Below are positions 49,476 through 61,114 of a stretch of 64,000 nucleotides of DNA, in pieces; the first letter of the stretch is position 1, and each line of letters begins with the position of its first letter. Under the pieces are notes generated by a model. That model saw only the letters and a list, made by a program, of their open reading frames with translations, was not told the origin of the DNA and searched no databases. Source of the stretch: Cannabis sativa (Eukaryota > Streptophyta > Magnoliopsida > Rosales > Cannabaceae); contig NC_083603.1 in NCBI RefSeq assembly GCF_029168945.1, positions 4,216,001 to 4,280,000 of the forward strand, given 5' to 3'. Position numbers and translations under genes: made by a program.

Positions 49476-51029
49476 TAATTCATTATAGTAACATTATTTT
49501 TCAGAGCTAACACAAAAAATAAAGAAAATGGGGATGTTTATTGAAACACGATACACTACAAGAAAGGGGACCTTTTATCCCACTTTTTTAGTTAACAAAA
49601 ATAAAAAATGGGATAAAAGATATATTGAGACTTTTTATCCCACTTTTAGATTAAAAATTTTTTTAGACAAGGGCCCTGTTTGGTAGAAAGTTTAAAAAAA
49701 AATATCAAAGGTAAAAAAATAAGTTCAAGATTCGATTTTTATGGGTTAGCCAAACGGAGATTAAAATTTTTAGAGAAACCTTTTATCCCGGTTTTTAACT
49801 AAATAACCGGGATAAAAAGTGTTTCCCTAATAAAAACACTTTTATCTCGCGAACACATATATCTCTGATGTTATAACCTCGACTGAAACCCTCCCAAACC
49901 CAGAAACCCTCACCTAAACCCAGAAACCCTCGCCCAACAAACCCAAAAATAGTCTCGATCTCGCCCATACCAGAATCGCCCAAACCCAGTAGCTGATCAA
50001 ACGGTTAAAGGTATACTTTTTTTCTTTGTTATTTTTCCCTATTTTGTATTTTTATCCACCATTTTTTTCTGGGTTCAAGAAAATATAAATCTGATTTTTT
50101 ATTTATTTTTTTGTTAATAATGTCTTCTAGTTTAGGGATTATTTATTATGTATCATTTTTACCTTTCTAGTTCTTAAAGATTTGATTTTTATAATATTTG
50201 AATGAGTTATTGATAGAATTTTTTATGAAATGGTAAAAAAATTTGCTATGACAAAAATAAACATTTCTAGTAGGGGCAAATAGGTCTTTTATATATCTTA
50301 TAAATGTGTATCTAAACAGAATTTGTTGTGTCAAAATAATTACTTACATGACAGTGGCATTGTATATGCTTTAAAAAAGTAATTACATGGCACTAAAGAG
50401 ACTTAAGAGCAATTATCGTAACAATTAGTTAATAATATACTAATATTGTTTATTAGGTTTGTAAAGATTGATGAGGTGTTAAAATTAATAAAGAAGATGA
50501 TTGAAAATATTTATTGATATGCATTTTGAGAGAGAGAAAAAATAAATTTAATTTTGTCTATTTGTTAACTAATTTATTCTAATATTATTTTTAATGTTGA
50601 GGTTTTTAATTTACCATGCACACAAATTTGGTAAATTTTAAGTAATATAAGAGCCTATATCTCCTAAGACAAATTAGTATGTAATTTCATGTACTTTTTT
50701 TTTTTATTTTATTTTTCCTTTCTAAGACAATGTGTATCCTTTTAATTAACTTTATCATTCAATTCATTTTTTTTTATTATTATTATGATTGCTAATTAAT
50801 AAATTTTATATTCCAACAATCTAATAACACTTCAAACAAAATAATAAATTATATATTTATTAGTTAATTGTTACTATTCTCACTTAATTTTAATTTGAAC
50901 TTTTTTTAATTGTATTTAATATTGTAGGTTGTGGATTGTTATTAGAAAATGAATCAAATATCGGTGATCATTGATTGCTAGTTAAAGGTACATTATTGAC
51001 CAATAAATTTTTACTAATTATAAAGCTAT

Positions 51030-51710
51030 TAGAGGAGTTTGAATATATTAGATATTCATCCGTAGTGAAGTAGATTCTGCGATATAAATGTACTGCGGTC
51101 GGATGGGTGGCAATTATTATATTGTAAAATATTTTTTTAATTATTTTTTCTTGTTATCGCATTTACTTGTGTGCATTGTTAGAGAGTTATTAAATTAGGA
51201 AATATTGTAAAAATAGGGGAAACTCTGGCCAATTTTTTTTTTTTTGATTCTTAAATAACATGTTTTTTAATATTTAATTACTAAGCATGCTTAGAATTTT
51301 TCTTGCAACTTTTAAGTTTTTTTTTTTTTTCAATCTTGTTTATTATGAATTTTAATTTTTTATTTTTAAAATGGATAAGTCATAGATGGAAGAGAAGAGA
51401 AAAATCCCACAATTCCTAGAAGGATTTAAAAACTTTTTACAGTTTGCCCTAAAGAATTGTAGCGATGCTGAAAAAATTCGGTGTCCTTGTATCTCTTGCA
51501 GATGACAAATTAACTTTGACTAATATATCATATATATTATGTTAGTGGAGATTGAATATCTTAAATTTTCATCAGTAGTGAAGTAGATACTGGGTTTTAT
51601 TGACTGTGTGGAGATATAAAGAAAAACTCTACCCATTTGTTGTATTGCTATGTACTTAAAAAAATTTCGGGAATGTTATGGAAATAGAGGAAACTCTGCC
51701 CATTTTTTTA
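51030..51710 (+). repeat. Internal imperfect duplication in the CACTA element
   Basis: The segment around 51036-51240 (GAATATATTAGATATTCATC, GTAGTGAAGTAGAT, GGGGAAACTCTGGCC) recurs around 51550-51710 (GAATATCTTAAATTTTCATC, GTAGTGAAGTAGAT, GAGGAAACTCTGCCC). The transposase-associated domain relic lies between the copies. Confidence 0.6.
51371..51505 (+). pseudogene. CACTA transposase-associated domain relic
   Basis: ATG at 51371. A TAG stands where related proteins have Trp (DKS-stop-MEE). Then come LEGFKNFLQFALKNCSDAEK and IRCPCISCR, followed by a stop. The G..NFL.FA..N...CPC..C pattern is that of the transposase-associated domain found at the N-terminus of CACTA (En/Spm-like) proteins. Only about 40 codons survive, with no DDE catalytic domain downstream. 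It shows that the element derives from an autonomous CACTA. Confidence 0.7.
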
Positions 51711-51822
51711 GGACTCTATTTCATTTTTTAAAACAAATGCATTTGGAAAAATTTAAATCAAAGACAAAAAGAGTTATACAAGTTTTATGATGTCGAGCTT
51801 CTTAGTTATAATAATGAGCAAG

Positions 51823-52726
51823 CAGGCCCGGCCCTAGGCATAGGCAGGCTAGGCCCGTGCCTAGGGCCCACTCTTTCTAGGAGCCCATTTATAATTTTAA
51901 GACCTCATTATTTCACTACTATATTTAACTAAAATTAACACTCATTGTCATCAAATTAGGCCCAGCATAGTGGTAGTTGGATGATAGGATTTATGTTGTT
52001 TGGAACCTAAGTTTGATCCCACCAAATTTCACTTCTTATTATTAGTTTTTTAAAAAATAAAATTATTTAAGAAACAACTACAAATACATACACTTGATAA
52101 CTAAAGCTAAAAAAAATTTAAATATATAAATATTATTTAAACTTTCTTTCTAAATTTAACATTTTATAAGCTTATCTATTTTTTTTTTTATTTCTTTATT
52201 GTCTTTTTTCCTACTTTTCTTATTATGTTATTATTTTCCTATTTATTTTGCTTCAATCAAAATTACATTTTTAATATTATGAAAAAAAAATTATTAATCA
52301 AGATATAATATTTAATTTCAATAATAATAATAATAAATAATAATTTTTTTCTTAAATATTATTTGAAGTGATTTTAATTTATATCTTTTTAAATATCTTA
52401 TTATAATTATTGATTATAATCTAATGTAGTTGTTAGAAATTATTTTAGCTATAGGTAAATATAGACTTCATAGTTTTTTCTTTTATTTTTCTTTTTATGA
52501 ATTTGATTTATTGTATGGTTGAAATTTTGATAAGATAAAAATATTATTATGGATGATAAAACAAATTTAAAATACAAATCTGTTATTTCACATTTTTTAA
52601 TATTTTTTTTTTTTACTTTTATATCATGGAATGTAGCATTTAATTTTTTTAGGTTAATTTATTATTTATTAAGGGGCCCAAAATTTTATATCGTCTTAGG
52701 CCCATATTTTTTCAGGGCCGGCCCTG
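51823..52726. mobile_element. Non-autonomous hAT element (904 bp) inside the CACTA
   Basis: Perfect 8-bp target duplication TGAGCAAG (51815-51822, 52727-52734). The left end is CAGGCCCGGCCCTAGGC and the right end, on the opposite strand, CAGGGCCGGCCCTGAAA. An 8-bp duplication and CAGGG-type short inverted repeats are hAT characteristics. The interior is AT-rich without a transposase. A 64-codon frame at 52549-52743 crosses the right end and is not a gene. Confidence 0.88.
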
Positions 52727-54089
52727 TGAGCAAGACAAGGTGATAGCCATCAATCAATTATCAATGTGGTTAAACACTATGACTCAAGTAGGATAATATT
52801 TTTTTATACCATGGAACATAGGGTAAGAATCACACCTCTATTTCACTTTCGCTATAATATTTATTTTATATTGATATAATATTGTAACTTTTTTCAGCAA
52901 GCATTGGATGTTGATTATAGCAATGACATCGGGAAGAGTTGTATGATCTTACCGCTTCGTCAACAGTGGTTAAGTCAATTGCTTCCCTTAACATATAAAA
53001 ATTAATTAGTAGCATTTTATTGTATTTATTTAGACACTATGTGTAGTATTTTAGAGATTTATGCATAATATGTAAAGTTTTATTTAGAATTGAACTTACC
53101 AATTATTATTGTTGTTATTAAAAATGATATTAATTATTTATTTTCAATTAAGTTTTCTTATACATACTCAATATAATTATAAAAATAAAAATTATATTTA
53201 TTAGTGATTAAAAAAAATGAATGCAATGAAATATAATAAAATTAAAATAAAAAAAAACCTATACATTTATAAAAATGGGATCAAAATTAAGGTGACTTTT
53301 TATTTAAAAAAATAGGATAAAAGGTACCATTTTATCCCAATTTTTTTCATAAAAAGTAATCAAAAGTGGGATAAAAAGTACCATTTTATCCCACTTTTCT
53401 CTAAAAACCGGGATAAAAGGGTACTTTTTATCCCAGTTTTTATGAAAAAACCGGGATAAAAAGTACCCCTTTTATCCCGGTTTTTTAAATACTTTTTATC
53501 CCACTGGCATACATCCCGGTTTTCATTTTAGCGAAAACTGGGATAAAAAGCCTTAAAAACCGGGATAAAAGGCCTTTTCTTGTAGTAGTGATAACTAGCA
53601 TAGGCGTGTTAACCTGATTTTAAACATAATGTGCAGCTCGTTGCTAATCAACGAGGTTAATGAAAATCGTGATTAATTAAAATTTTGCTATTTAATTAAT
53701 AACTTATAGTATTACATACAAAATACTTCGGGATCCCGTTTACAAAATACTTTACAAAAGTTTGCTACTCATTTACAAAATATTTATCGCCCAGGGACTA
53801 ACAACAAAAACCCTGATGTCCCAAGGATCATACGCTCCAGGCCTAACCGCCCCGACATGTACAATCTTCATCTGCTTGCCCTCACGATTCCTCAGCTTTG
53901 GCCTTGCCCTTACCTACACATAAACATAGCACTGTGAGTCGACAGACTCAATAAGAAAAGCATAAATCATATAACATACATATATCCCGGATTATGATCA
54001 GACGCCCATACCCTTGACCATAACCCTAATCCCCGTGTCCCACACGGTGCTGAGTCTCGAACGTTCGTACGACGGTACTCTTGACATAG

Positions 54090-54296
54090 TAACAGCCTAT
54101 ACTCGGTACGATAGTCATACTCTAGCCGTACCGATGTGATACTGTATCAGCCTATACTCGGTACACTAGTCATACTCTAGCCGTACCGATGTGATACTGT
54201 CAAATAGTACGGTGCTATTGACCATAATATCAGCCTATACTCGGTACGCTAGTCATACTCTAGCCATACCGATGTGATACTGTCAAATAGCACAAA
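54090..54296. repeat. Three tandem copies of a roughly 52-bp unit in the outer LTR
   Basis: AGCCTATACTCGGTAC, TAGTCATACTCTAGCC and TACCGATGTGATACTGT recur in this order from about 54098, 54151 and 54232. The second and third copies are separated by an extra 28 bp. Each unit has CGGTACG and CGTACCG-like arms that can pair. Confidence 0.8.
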
Positions 54297-54340
54297 AGCC
54301 AACATACATATCTAATGTAATCTAACAGGCTTACTAATAT

Positions 54341-56227
54341 TGTAACGCCCGCATTTTGCAATAATAAACTCGGAAACTAATTTTAATAATGTATATATTA
54401 ATAACCATTTAGATTGGGATCCCAGGTATCAAAATTCAGATTAAAAGTACTTTACTATTACATATATATATATATTTTTTTTTTTAAACTTTGCGGACTT
54501 GCATTTTCAAATTCGAATTCAAAATAGTAAAAGACCGAAACCCTCCGGGTTGCACTGCCGCGATATGTACAATCATGTCGAGTTCCGCCTCACTGTTCCT
54601 CCAGCTTTGCCTTTCCTTTACCTACACAAGGTAGCAAACTGATGAGTCAACAGACTCAGTAAGATATGCAAGAAAACACGAAAGTAACACGTTGTCAGCT
54701 TTATGATCAAGCTGCCCTGAGCTTAACAACAAAGCTCCCCAAATGGTTAAGAACGTTCTTAAGGGTAGTACGACTACTGTACCATATGCACTAAAGTACC
54801 AACTTTGTACTTGTGTTGGTAGAGTCCCAACTGTACTCCCGAGAATTTACTAAGTGTTGTACCACGATCACGACGTACCCTAAGTACTCGTGATGGTAAC
54901 ACCGTAATTTTATTAACATCTAAAGCAAGCATAAACACTTATATATATATATTCTTACGCTATCTTACCTCGTTCCGTGCTCAAGTGTGCCGGTCAGCCT
55001 GAGTGGAAGTGCAGCTCGACGTATAACAGGGCCCTAAATCATTATGTTCAAAAACCGATGAGAGACTCGCTAAACACTTATCGGGAATATAAAATGCAAA
55101 CTAAGCTTAACCCTATCGATGAAAAGGATGCTAATACCCTAAATTACGTAAAAACGGGAAAAACTAGGGCTCGGGAAAAAGTCCCAACCGGCAGGCCGGT
55201 TCCCAACCGGAAGTCCGGTTCCTGGGACCAACCGGTCGACCGGTTGACGCAGGCTCCTAGGAACCGGAATTCCGGTTCTGGTCTGGGAACCAAAACATCA
55301 ACCCCAAAACCTCAATTCATCCCCAAATTTCACAAAAACTTCCAGAACACCTGTGTGCACCATAATAAACCAATCCCAAGCAGTAAAGTTCAACAATTCA
55401 CATAAATTTCCAATCTACCATTAAAGCTCTAATTGAACTCCCAACTTAAAATTCAATACAAACAACAAGATATTTACTTAGCTTAGCTTATAACAAGGAT
55501 AACAAACTAAATTTAATACCAACAACTAACCTAGACAAAACCCAAATCAAACAGCCACCAATCTTCTTCAATTTCACTTCAAAACCTAACCTAAACTACA
55601 ACAACCTTCAAGAAAGGGTTAAAGGGAAAGATTACCTTGAACAAGCTTTAAATACCACTTGAATTCCTCAATTCAACACAAATCACAATCCCCCCAGCTG
55701 CTGCCCAAGAGAATCGAAAGAGAGAGAGAGAGAAAACTAACTCCTATTGTTCTTCAATTTTTTTCCTTCAAGCTTAAGTAATCCCTCTTCATTTATCTTT
55801 TTCCTTCTTTTATTTATTATTATCTAATTAATATTAAATCATTCTCAGCCAACATTTGACTACATAAGTCAAGAGAAAAGTCTTACAAAAAGACTTCCTT
55901 GCCCCTCCATTAAATATAAATAATAAAAACATCCCAAGGGTAAGTTGGTCATTTACTAAACCCCGAAAATACCAATACCGCTAAAACTTAACAATGATAT
56001 CCCGAAAATATTCTAAACCATATAAAATGCGACTCTCTAAAGGCCCAACGTCGCTTCCACAGCTTCCGAACACAATTACAGAAATTAGGTAATTAAATAT
56101 AAAACAGCATAAAAAAAAATATATATGATATATAAAATATATTTCTAAAATATGCATTCCTTAATTATTGATACATAAACTTTAAATAATTAATAATATA
56201 AAGTATTATTCATAGGCGGTCTTTACA
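54341..56227 (-). repeat. 3' LTR of the minus-strand Tekay-like element
   Basis: 1887 bp, reading on the minus strand from TGTAAAGACC to GGGCGTTACA. Four intact AACCGG-N4-CCGGTT units lie at 55186-55277 and the hairpin/GTAGGTAAAGG module at 54605-54663. Open frames at 54977-55405 are LTR sequence. Confidence 0.93.
55186..55277. repeat. AACCGG-N4-CCGGTT cluster, four intact units (3' LTR)
   Basis: AACCGGCAGGCCGGTT 55186-55201, AACCGGAAGTCCGGTT 55205-55220, AACCGGTCGACCGGTT 55230-55245 and AACCGGAATTCCGGTT 55262-55277. There are four different cores with identical arms and identical length. Confidence 0.9.
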
Positions 56228-56248
56228 ATTATCCCCCCGTTAAAAAGG
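56228..56248 (-). promoter_or_regulatory. Polypurine tract of the minus-strand gypsy element
   Basis: The minus strand reads CCTTTTTAACGGGGGGATAA directly before the 3' LTR, after the pol stop at 56265. Confidence 0.8.
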
Positions 56249-56264
56249 ATTTCGCCCCCGAAAT

Positions 56265-57788
56265 CTACCTGAATAACTCAGGATGCTGGGCCCTCATATC
56301 AGATTCCAATTCCCAAGTGGCCTCTTCCACTTTACTGTTTCTCCAAAGTACCTTGACCAATGATATGGTTTTGGTTCGGAGAACCTTTTCCTTTATATCC
56401 AGAATTTGCACTGGTTGTTCGTCATATGATAAATCAGGTTGCAATTCCAATGCTTCGTAACTCAAAATATGCATTGGATCAGACACGTACTTCCTTAGCA
56501 TAGAAATATGAAATACATTATGTACTGCTGATAATGCTGGAGGTAAGGCTAACCTATAAGCCACTTGCCCAACTTTTTCCAGAATTTCAAAAGGTCCAAT
56601 AAACCTAGGGCTCAGTTTACCTTTCTTCCCAAAACGTCTGACTCCCTTCATCGGAGATACACGCAAAAAGACATGATCACCAGGTTGGAATGTAACATCC
56701 CGTCGCTTGGGATCTGCATAACTTTTCTGCCTGCTTTGAGATGCAAGCATTCGAGCTTTGATCTTGTCTATTGCTTCATTCGTTTTCTGGACTAATTCAG
56801 GGCCCAAGTATTTCTGTTCTCCTGTTTCGTCCCAATGAATTGGGGAACGACATTTCCTTCCGTAGAGCAGCTCATAAGGAGCCATTCCTATGGTACTTTG
56901 ATAGCTATTATTGTAGGAGAATTCAATCAGAGGCAAATACTTACTCCATGACCCTCCAAAGTCCATAACACAAGCTCGTAACAAGTCTTCAAGTATTTGG
57001 ATGGTTCGTTCAGATTGACCGTCTGTTTGAGGATGAAAGGCTGTGCTGAACTTTAAATTAGTTCCCATAGCCTTTTGCAAACTCATCCAAAACTTTGAGG
57101 TAAATTTAGGGTCCCTATCTGAAATGATTGACTTCGGTACCCCATGAAGACGAACAATTTCCTTTACATACAAATCAGCATACTGATCCACTGAATAGGT
57201 TACCTTAACAGGTAAGAAATGTGCTGACTTTGTAAAACGATCCACCACGACCCAAACTGAGTCGTACATCCCTGTGGTTCTAGGCAAGCCAACCACAAAG
57301 TCCATTGCAATGTCTTCCCACTTCCACTCCGGAAGCGTTAACGGTTGAAGTAACCCTGCCGGTCGCTGATGCTCGGCTTTGATTTGCTGACAGGTTAGAC
57401 ATTTAGTGACATAGTCTACTACATCCCTCTTCATCCCGTACCACCAGAAATAGGGCTTCAAATCTTGATACATTTTAGTGGTTCCTGGATGTAATGAGTA
57501 AGGGGTAGTATGAGCTTCTTCTAAAATTTCCTTCTTCAGCTCAATGAAATCAGGGACACACACCCGTGCCTTAAACAGCAGCATCCCATTGTCAGCAATG
57601 GAGAAGTCCTTAGCTTTGCCTGCTAAGACATCTCCTCGAATCTTAGTCAACTCAGAATCTTCTAACTGAGCCATTCTGATTCTTTCCAACAAATCTGACT
57701 GAAGTGTCAGATTAAATAATTCCTCAGTCACCAACTCAATGTTTGCTCTAGTCATTTCCGAGGCTAGCTGTGAGGAAATCATAACCAT
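56265..57788 (-). pseudogene. Gypsy integrase and chromodomain-like tail (out of frame with RT)
   Basis: 507 codons from the first ATG in frame. The His-Cys zinc box spans about 93-134 (ending [11 protein letters not shown]), and the catalytic core has Asp163 (AMDFVVG), Asp224 (ISDRDPKF) and Glu260 (GQSERT), giving D,D35E. The chromodomain-like tail ([20 protein letters not shown]) ends the protein. It would insert cDNA and target chromatin. In the plus-strand relative the same region is fused to RT-RNase H; here one lost base just upstream (about 57795-57808) puts it in another frame. The methionine is therefore not a true start. Confidence 0.9.
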
Positions 57789-57793
57789 GTTGG

Positions 57794-60700
57794 CTATCTG
57801 ATCGTGTCCTTTCTGCTTAAGGCATCAGCCACAACATTTGCCTTTCCAGGATGATACAGGATTTCACAGTCATAGTCTTTCACCAATTCTAACCACCTTC
57901 TCTGTCTCATATTCAAATCCTTCTGAGTGAAGAAATATTTGAGACTCTTGTGATCAGTGTAAATCTCACACCTTTCACCATACAAGTAATGTCGCCAAAT
58001 TTTTAGGGCGAACACCACTGCTGCAAGTTCTAGGTCGTGAGTTGGGTAACGCTGTTCATAATCTTTCAGTTGCCGAGAAGCATAAGCTATGACTTTATCT
58101 GCTTGCATTAACACACAGCCTAAACCCTGCCTTGAAGCGTCACAATACACCACAAACTTTTCTTGATCAGAGGGCAAGGCTAGAACAGGAGCTGTAATCA
58201 ATCGTTGCTTCAGCTCTTGAAAACTCTTTTCACACTTATCTGACCATATAAATCGCTGATTCTTCCTAGTTAACTCAGATAACGGCATGGCAATTTTGGA
58301 AAATCCTTCCACAAAACGCCGATAATAACCTGCTAAGCCGAGAAAACTTCGGATTTCAGTGACTGTTTTAGGTCTAGGCCAATTCTTCACTGCTTCAATC
58401 TTTCCTGGATCAACCATAATTCCATCTTTTCCAACAATATGCCCCAGAAAAGACACTTGTGACAGCCAAAACTCACACTTTTTGAACTTTGCATAGAGTT
58501 TATGATCCCTAAGTCGCTGCAGAACCATTCGAAGATGTTGCTCATGCTCTGCCTCTGACCGAGAGTACACAAGAATATCATCGATAAATACAATTACAAA
58601 ATTATCGAGGAAATCCTTGAATACCCTATTCATGAGATCCATAAAAGCTGCCGGAGCATTTGTTAACCCAAAAGACATAACCAGGAATTCATAGTGACCA
58701 TACCTGGTTCGAAAAGCTGTCTTCGGGATATCCTCTTCTCGAATTCTCAATTGATGGTACCCAGACCTCAAGTCAATTTTTGAGAATACAGTCTTGCCCT
58801 GAAGTTGGTCAAACAGATCATCAATTCTGGGTAGAGGATACTTGTTCTTAATGGTTAACTTATTCAGCTCCCGATAATCAATGCACATACGAAGAGTTCC
58901 ATCTTTCTTCTTCACGAATAGCACAGGGGCTCCCCAAGGTGACACACTAGGCCGAGTAAACCCTAGATCCAACATCCCTTGGAGTTGTATCTTTAGTTCT
59001 TTTAATTCGGCAGGTGCCATTCGGTAGGGTGCCTTTGAAACAGGTTCTGCTTCAGGAATTAAATCAATGATAAAATCTATCTCACGCTGAGGTGGTAATC
59101 CCGGCAATTCCTCTGGAAATACATCCAGGAATTCCTTAACTACGTTAACTTCTTCTGGCCCAAGTAACACAGGTTTACTAGAATCCACTACCACTGCGAG
59201 AAATCCAATACATCCATCCCGTAATAAATCCCTAGCTTTCAGTGCTGTGATTCTAGGGACACGAGAGCCTTGAACCGAACCAACAAAAACAAAAGGTTCC
59301 TCATTTTCCGGTTCAAAAGTCACCATTTTCCGTTTACAATCAATACTAGCAGAGTATTTGGACAGAAAATCCATACCAAGTATAATATCGAATTCGGCCA
59401 ATGGTAACTCCACGAGATCAGCATTCAATTCTCTATCTTCAATTCTAACTATTACTGATCTAATCCACTTTCTTGAAATAATCAATTCCCCATTAGGCAA
59501 CAGGGTTCCAAACCCCGTCTCAAGAATCTCACTAGGTCTAACAAACTGATCTAAAAGTCTTGATGATACATAAGACCGAGAAGCACCCGAATCAAATAAA
59601 ACAGTATAAACAAAACCATTGATTAGAAGCTGACCTGCAACTACCGAAGGACTGGCAGCAGCATCTGCCTGAGTAATAGCAAAAACACGAGCAGGGGCAG
59701 GTACAGGTCTGACCTCAGGCTTTGGTTCCTCTTTCTTCAACTGAGGACAGTCCTTCCTGAGATGTCCCACCGAACCACACTGAAAACAGGCTCTCCGGTT
59801 GCAAACCCCGGGATGATGCTTCTTGCAACGCGGGCACTCAGGATAAGAATAAGTCTGACGTTCTCCTCTATTCTGGTTTCCTCGAAACCTTTTACCTTGC
59901 CCTGAACTTCCCGAAGATGGAAAAGTTCTTTTCTTCTGTTCAAAGGTAGAACCCCCACTCTCTTTCTCAGGACCCGATATAGGGAGAGTAGTAGCCCTAC
60001 CAACACCAGAAGACTCTCGGGTTTCTTGTAAAAATTTAACTGCCCCTTCAGCTCGAAGAGCCTTATCAACCATTTCAGCATAGGTTGTGGTATCACTTGT
60101 TGTAATAACCAAGTCATGTCTGATTTTGGCATTCAGCCCAGCCAAATATTTTTCTTTCTTGCTGAAATCTGTTGGTACAATTCCGGAGGCCAACTTGGCC
60201 AAGCGGTCAAACTTGGTAGTGTACTCGGTCACTGACATACTCTCACCTTGTACCAACTCAATAAATTCCTTCCGCTTTGCACTGCGGACCGCCTCATTAT
60301 AATATTTGGCGTTGAACAATTCCCGGAACTCTTCCCAGGTCATCCTGGTCACATCCCTGGTGAGGGATACCATTTCCCACCAAATCAGGGCATCTTCTTG
60401 AAATTGAAACGTGGCACATGCCACCCTGTCATTTCCAGCTACCCCCATAAAGTTCAGTATTCTCTCAACAACAGTCAACCACTGCTCAGCTTTAAGAACA
60501 TCAGGGCCTCCCAGAAATACTGGAGGCGCTTGCTTTCTGAACCTTTCATACAAAGGCTCCATGCGGTTACCAGCAACATATTGCTCAGCTGGCACCGCAG
60601 GGGCTGCAGGAACTGCAACAGCCGGTTGCAGGGGAGGCTCAACAGGGGCATCCCGTTGCCTAAGGCGCCGGATCTCTTCTTCTTGTTGCTCAATTCTAGT

Positions 60701-60883
60701 TTGCATCTCGGCAAACCTTTGCTCCCAATCAACAGGGGCCTGAGGTGGATTCTCCTGTCCACCTCTCGGGACTCGACCGCGGCCTCTACCGCGTCCACGG
60801 GGGTTTTGGGGATTTCTACCACCCCGACCACCTCCGGTCTCAACCAACTCACCCTGCCTTCTAACGTTTCGCTGGTCGTCCAT
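57794..60883 (-). CDS. Gypsy gag, protease, reverse transcriptase and RNase H
   Basis: 1029 codons from ATG at 60883, shortly after the PBS. Residues 1-45 are RG-rich ([13 protein letters not shown], likely nucleic-acid binding), 53-77 coiled coil, about 108-285 gag core, 366-379 CCHC knuckle ([14 protein letters not shown]), 431-433 protease DSG, RT with catalytic FIDD near 765, RNase H from about 908 ([10 protein letters not shown]). The frame ends [14 protein letters not shown] at 57794, just past RNase H. It would make particles, mature and reverse-transcribe, but integrase is cut off by the frameshift. Unlike the plus-strand relative, gag is intact. Confidence 0.94.
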   Translation of the reverse strand: MDDQRNVRRQGELVETGGGRGGRNPQNPRGRGRGRGRVPRGGQENPPQAPVDWEQRFAEMQTRIEQQEEEIRRLRQRDAPVEPPLQPAVAVPAAPAVPAEQYVAGNRMEPLYERFRKQAPPVFLGGPDVLKAEQWLTVVERILNFMGVAGNDRVACATFQFQEDALIWWEMVSLTRDVTRMTWEEFRELFNAKYYNEAVRSAKRKEFIELVQGESMSVTEYTTKFDRLAKLASGIVPTDFSKKEKYLAGLNAKIRHDLVITTSDTTTYAEMVDKALRAEGAVKFLQETRESSGVGRATTLPISGPEKESGGSTFEQKKRTFPSSGSSGQGKRFRGNQNRGERQTYSYPECPRCKKHHPGVCNRRACFQCGSVGHLRKDCPQLKKEEPKPEVRPVPAPARVFAITQADAAASPSVVAGQLLINGFVYTVLFDSGASRSYVSSRLLDQFVRPSEILETGFGTLLPNGELIISRKWIRSVIVRIEDRELNADLVELPLAEFDIILGMDFLSKYSASIDCKRKMVTFEPENEEPFVFVGSVQGSRVPRITALKARDLLRDGCIGFLAVVVDSSKPVLLGPEEVNVVKEFLDVFPEELPGLPPQREIDFIIDLIPEAEPVSKAPYRMAPAELKELKIQLQGMLDLGFTRPSVSPWGAPVLFVKKKDGTLRMCIDYRELNKLTIKNKYPLPRIDDLFDQLQGKTVFSKIDLRSGYHQLRIREEDIPKTAFRTRYGHYEFLVMSFGLTNAPAAFMDLMNRVFKDFLDNFVIVFIDDILVYSRSEAEHEQHLRMVLQRLRDHKLYAKFKKCEFWLSQVSFLGHIVGKDGIMVDPGKIEAVKNWPRPKTVTEIRSFLGLAGYYRRFVEGFSKIAMPLSELTRKNQRFIWSDKCEKSFQELKQRLITAPVLALPSDQEKFVVYCDASRQGLGCVLMQADKVIAYASRQLKDYEQRYPTHDLELAAVVFALKIWRHYLYGERCEIYTDHKSLKYFFTQKDLNMRQRRWLELVKDYDCEILYHPGKANVVADALSRKDTIR

Positions 60884-61098
60884 TATTTAGGACTTAGCCT
60901 GCGAACCCACAAGGCACGTAGGTTAGACAGTGGTCAAAATACTTCCAAGACCGCAATTAATATTTATTTAATCATATATACAACACCACATATCCTAATA
61001 CAGTTCGCAAAAAGAAATAAAGCTTACGGAACCGTGAGTTGAACTCGACACTGGCCTTGATTGTACATATCTTGACGGTCATCAGTGAACAACCCGGT

Positions 61099-61111
61099 GG
61101 CTCTGATACCA
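61099..61111 (-). promoter_or_regulatory. Primer-binding site of the minus-strand gypsy element
   Basis: The minus strand reads TGGTATCAGAGCC three bases after the 5' LTR end. It is the canonical plant initiator tRNA-Met PBS, unlike the altered one at 33255. Confidence 0.9.
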
Positions 61112-61114
61112 AAC

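Larger units (their letters stand above)
49554..53590. mobile_element. Non-autonomous CACTA transposon (4037 bp)
   Basis: The left end is CACTACAAGAAAGGGGACC and the right end, on the opposite strand, CACTACTACAAGAAAAGGCC, with a 3-bp duplication ATA (49551-49553, 53591-53593). Both subterminal regions are packed with GGGATAAAA / TTTTATCCC motifs in both orientations, as CACTA transposase-binding repeats are. A transposase-associated domain relic at 51371-51505 supports the class. No transposase proper remains. A hAT element is nested at 51823-52726. Confidence 0.88.

Noticed and set aside
54977..55405. 142-codon frame, with a shorter twin at 61749-62030
   Set aside because: Both are inside LTRs and end at different places because of palindrome damage; there is no domain.
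57794..57810. Programmed ribosomal frameshift between RT and integrase
   Set aside because: No slippery heptamer is visible, and the close relative at 34482-38216 reads straight through the junction.
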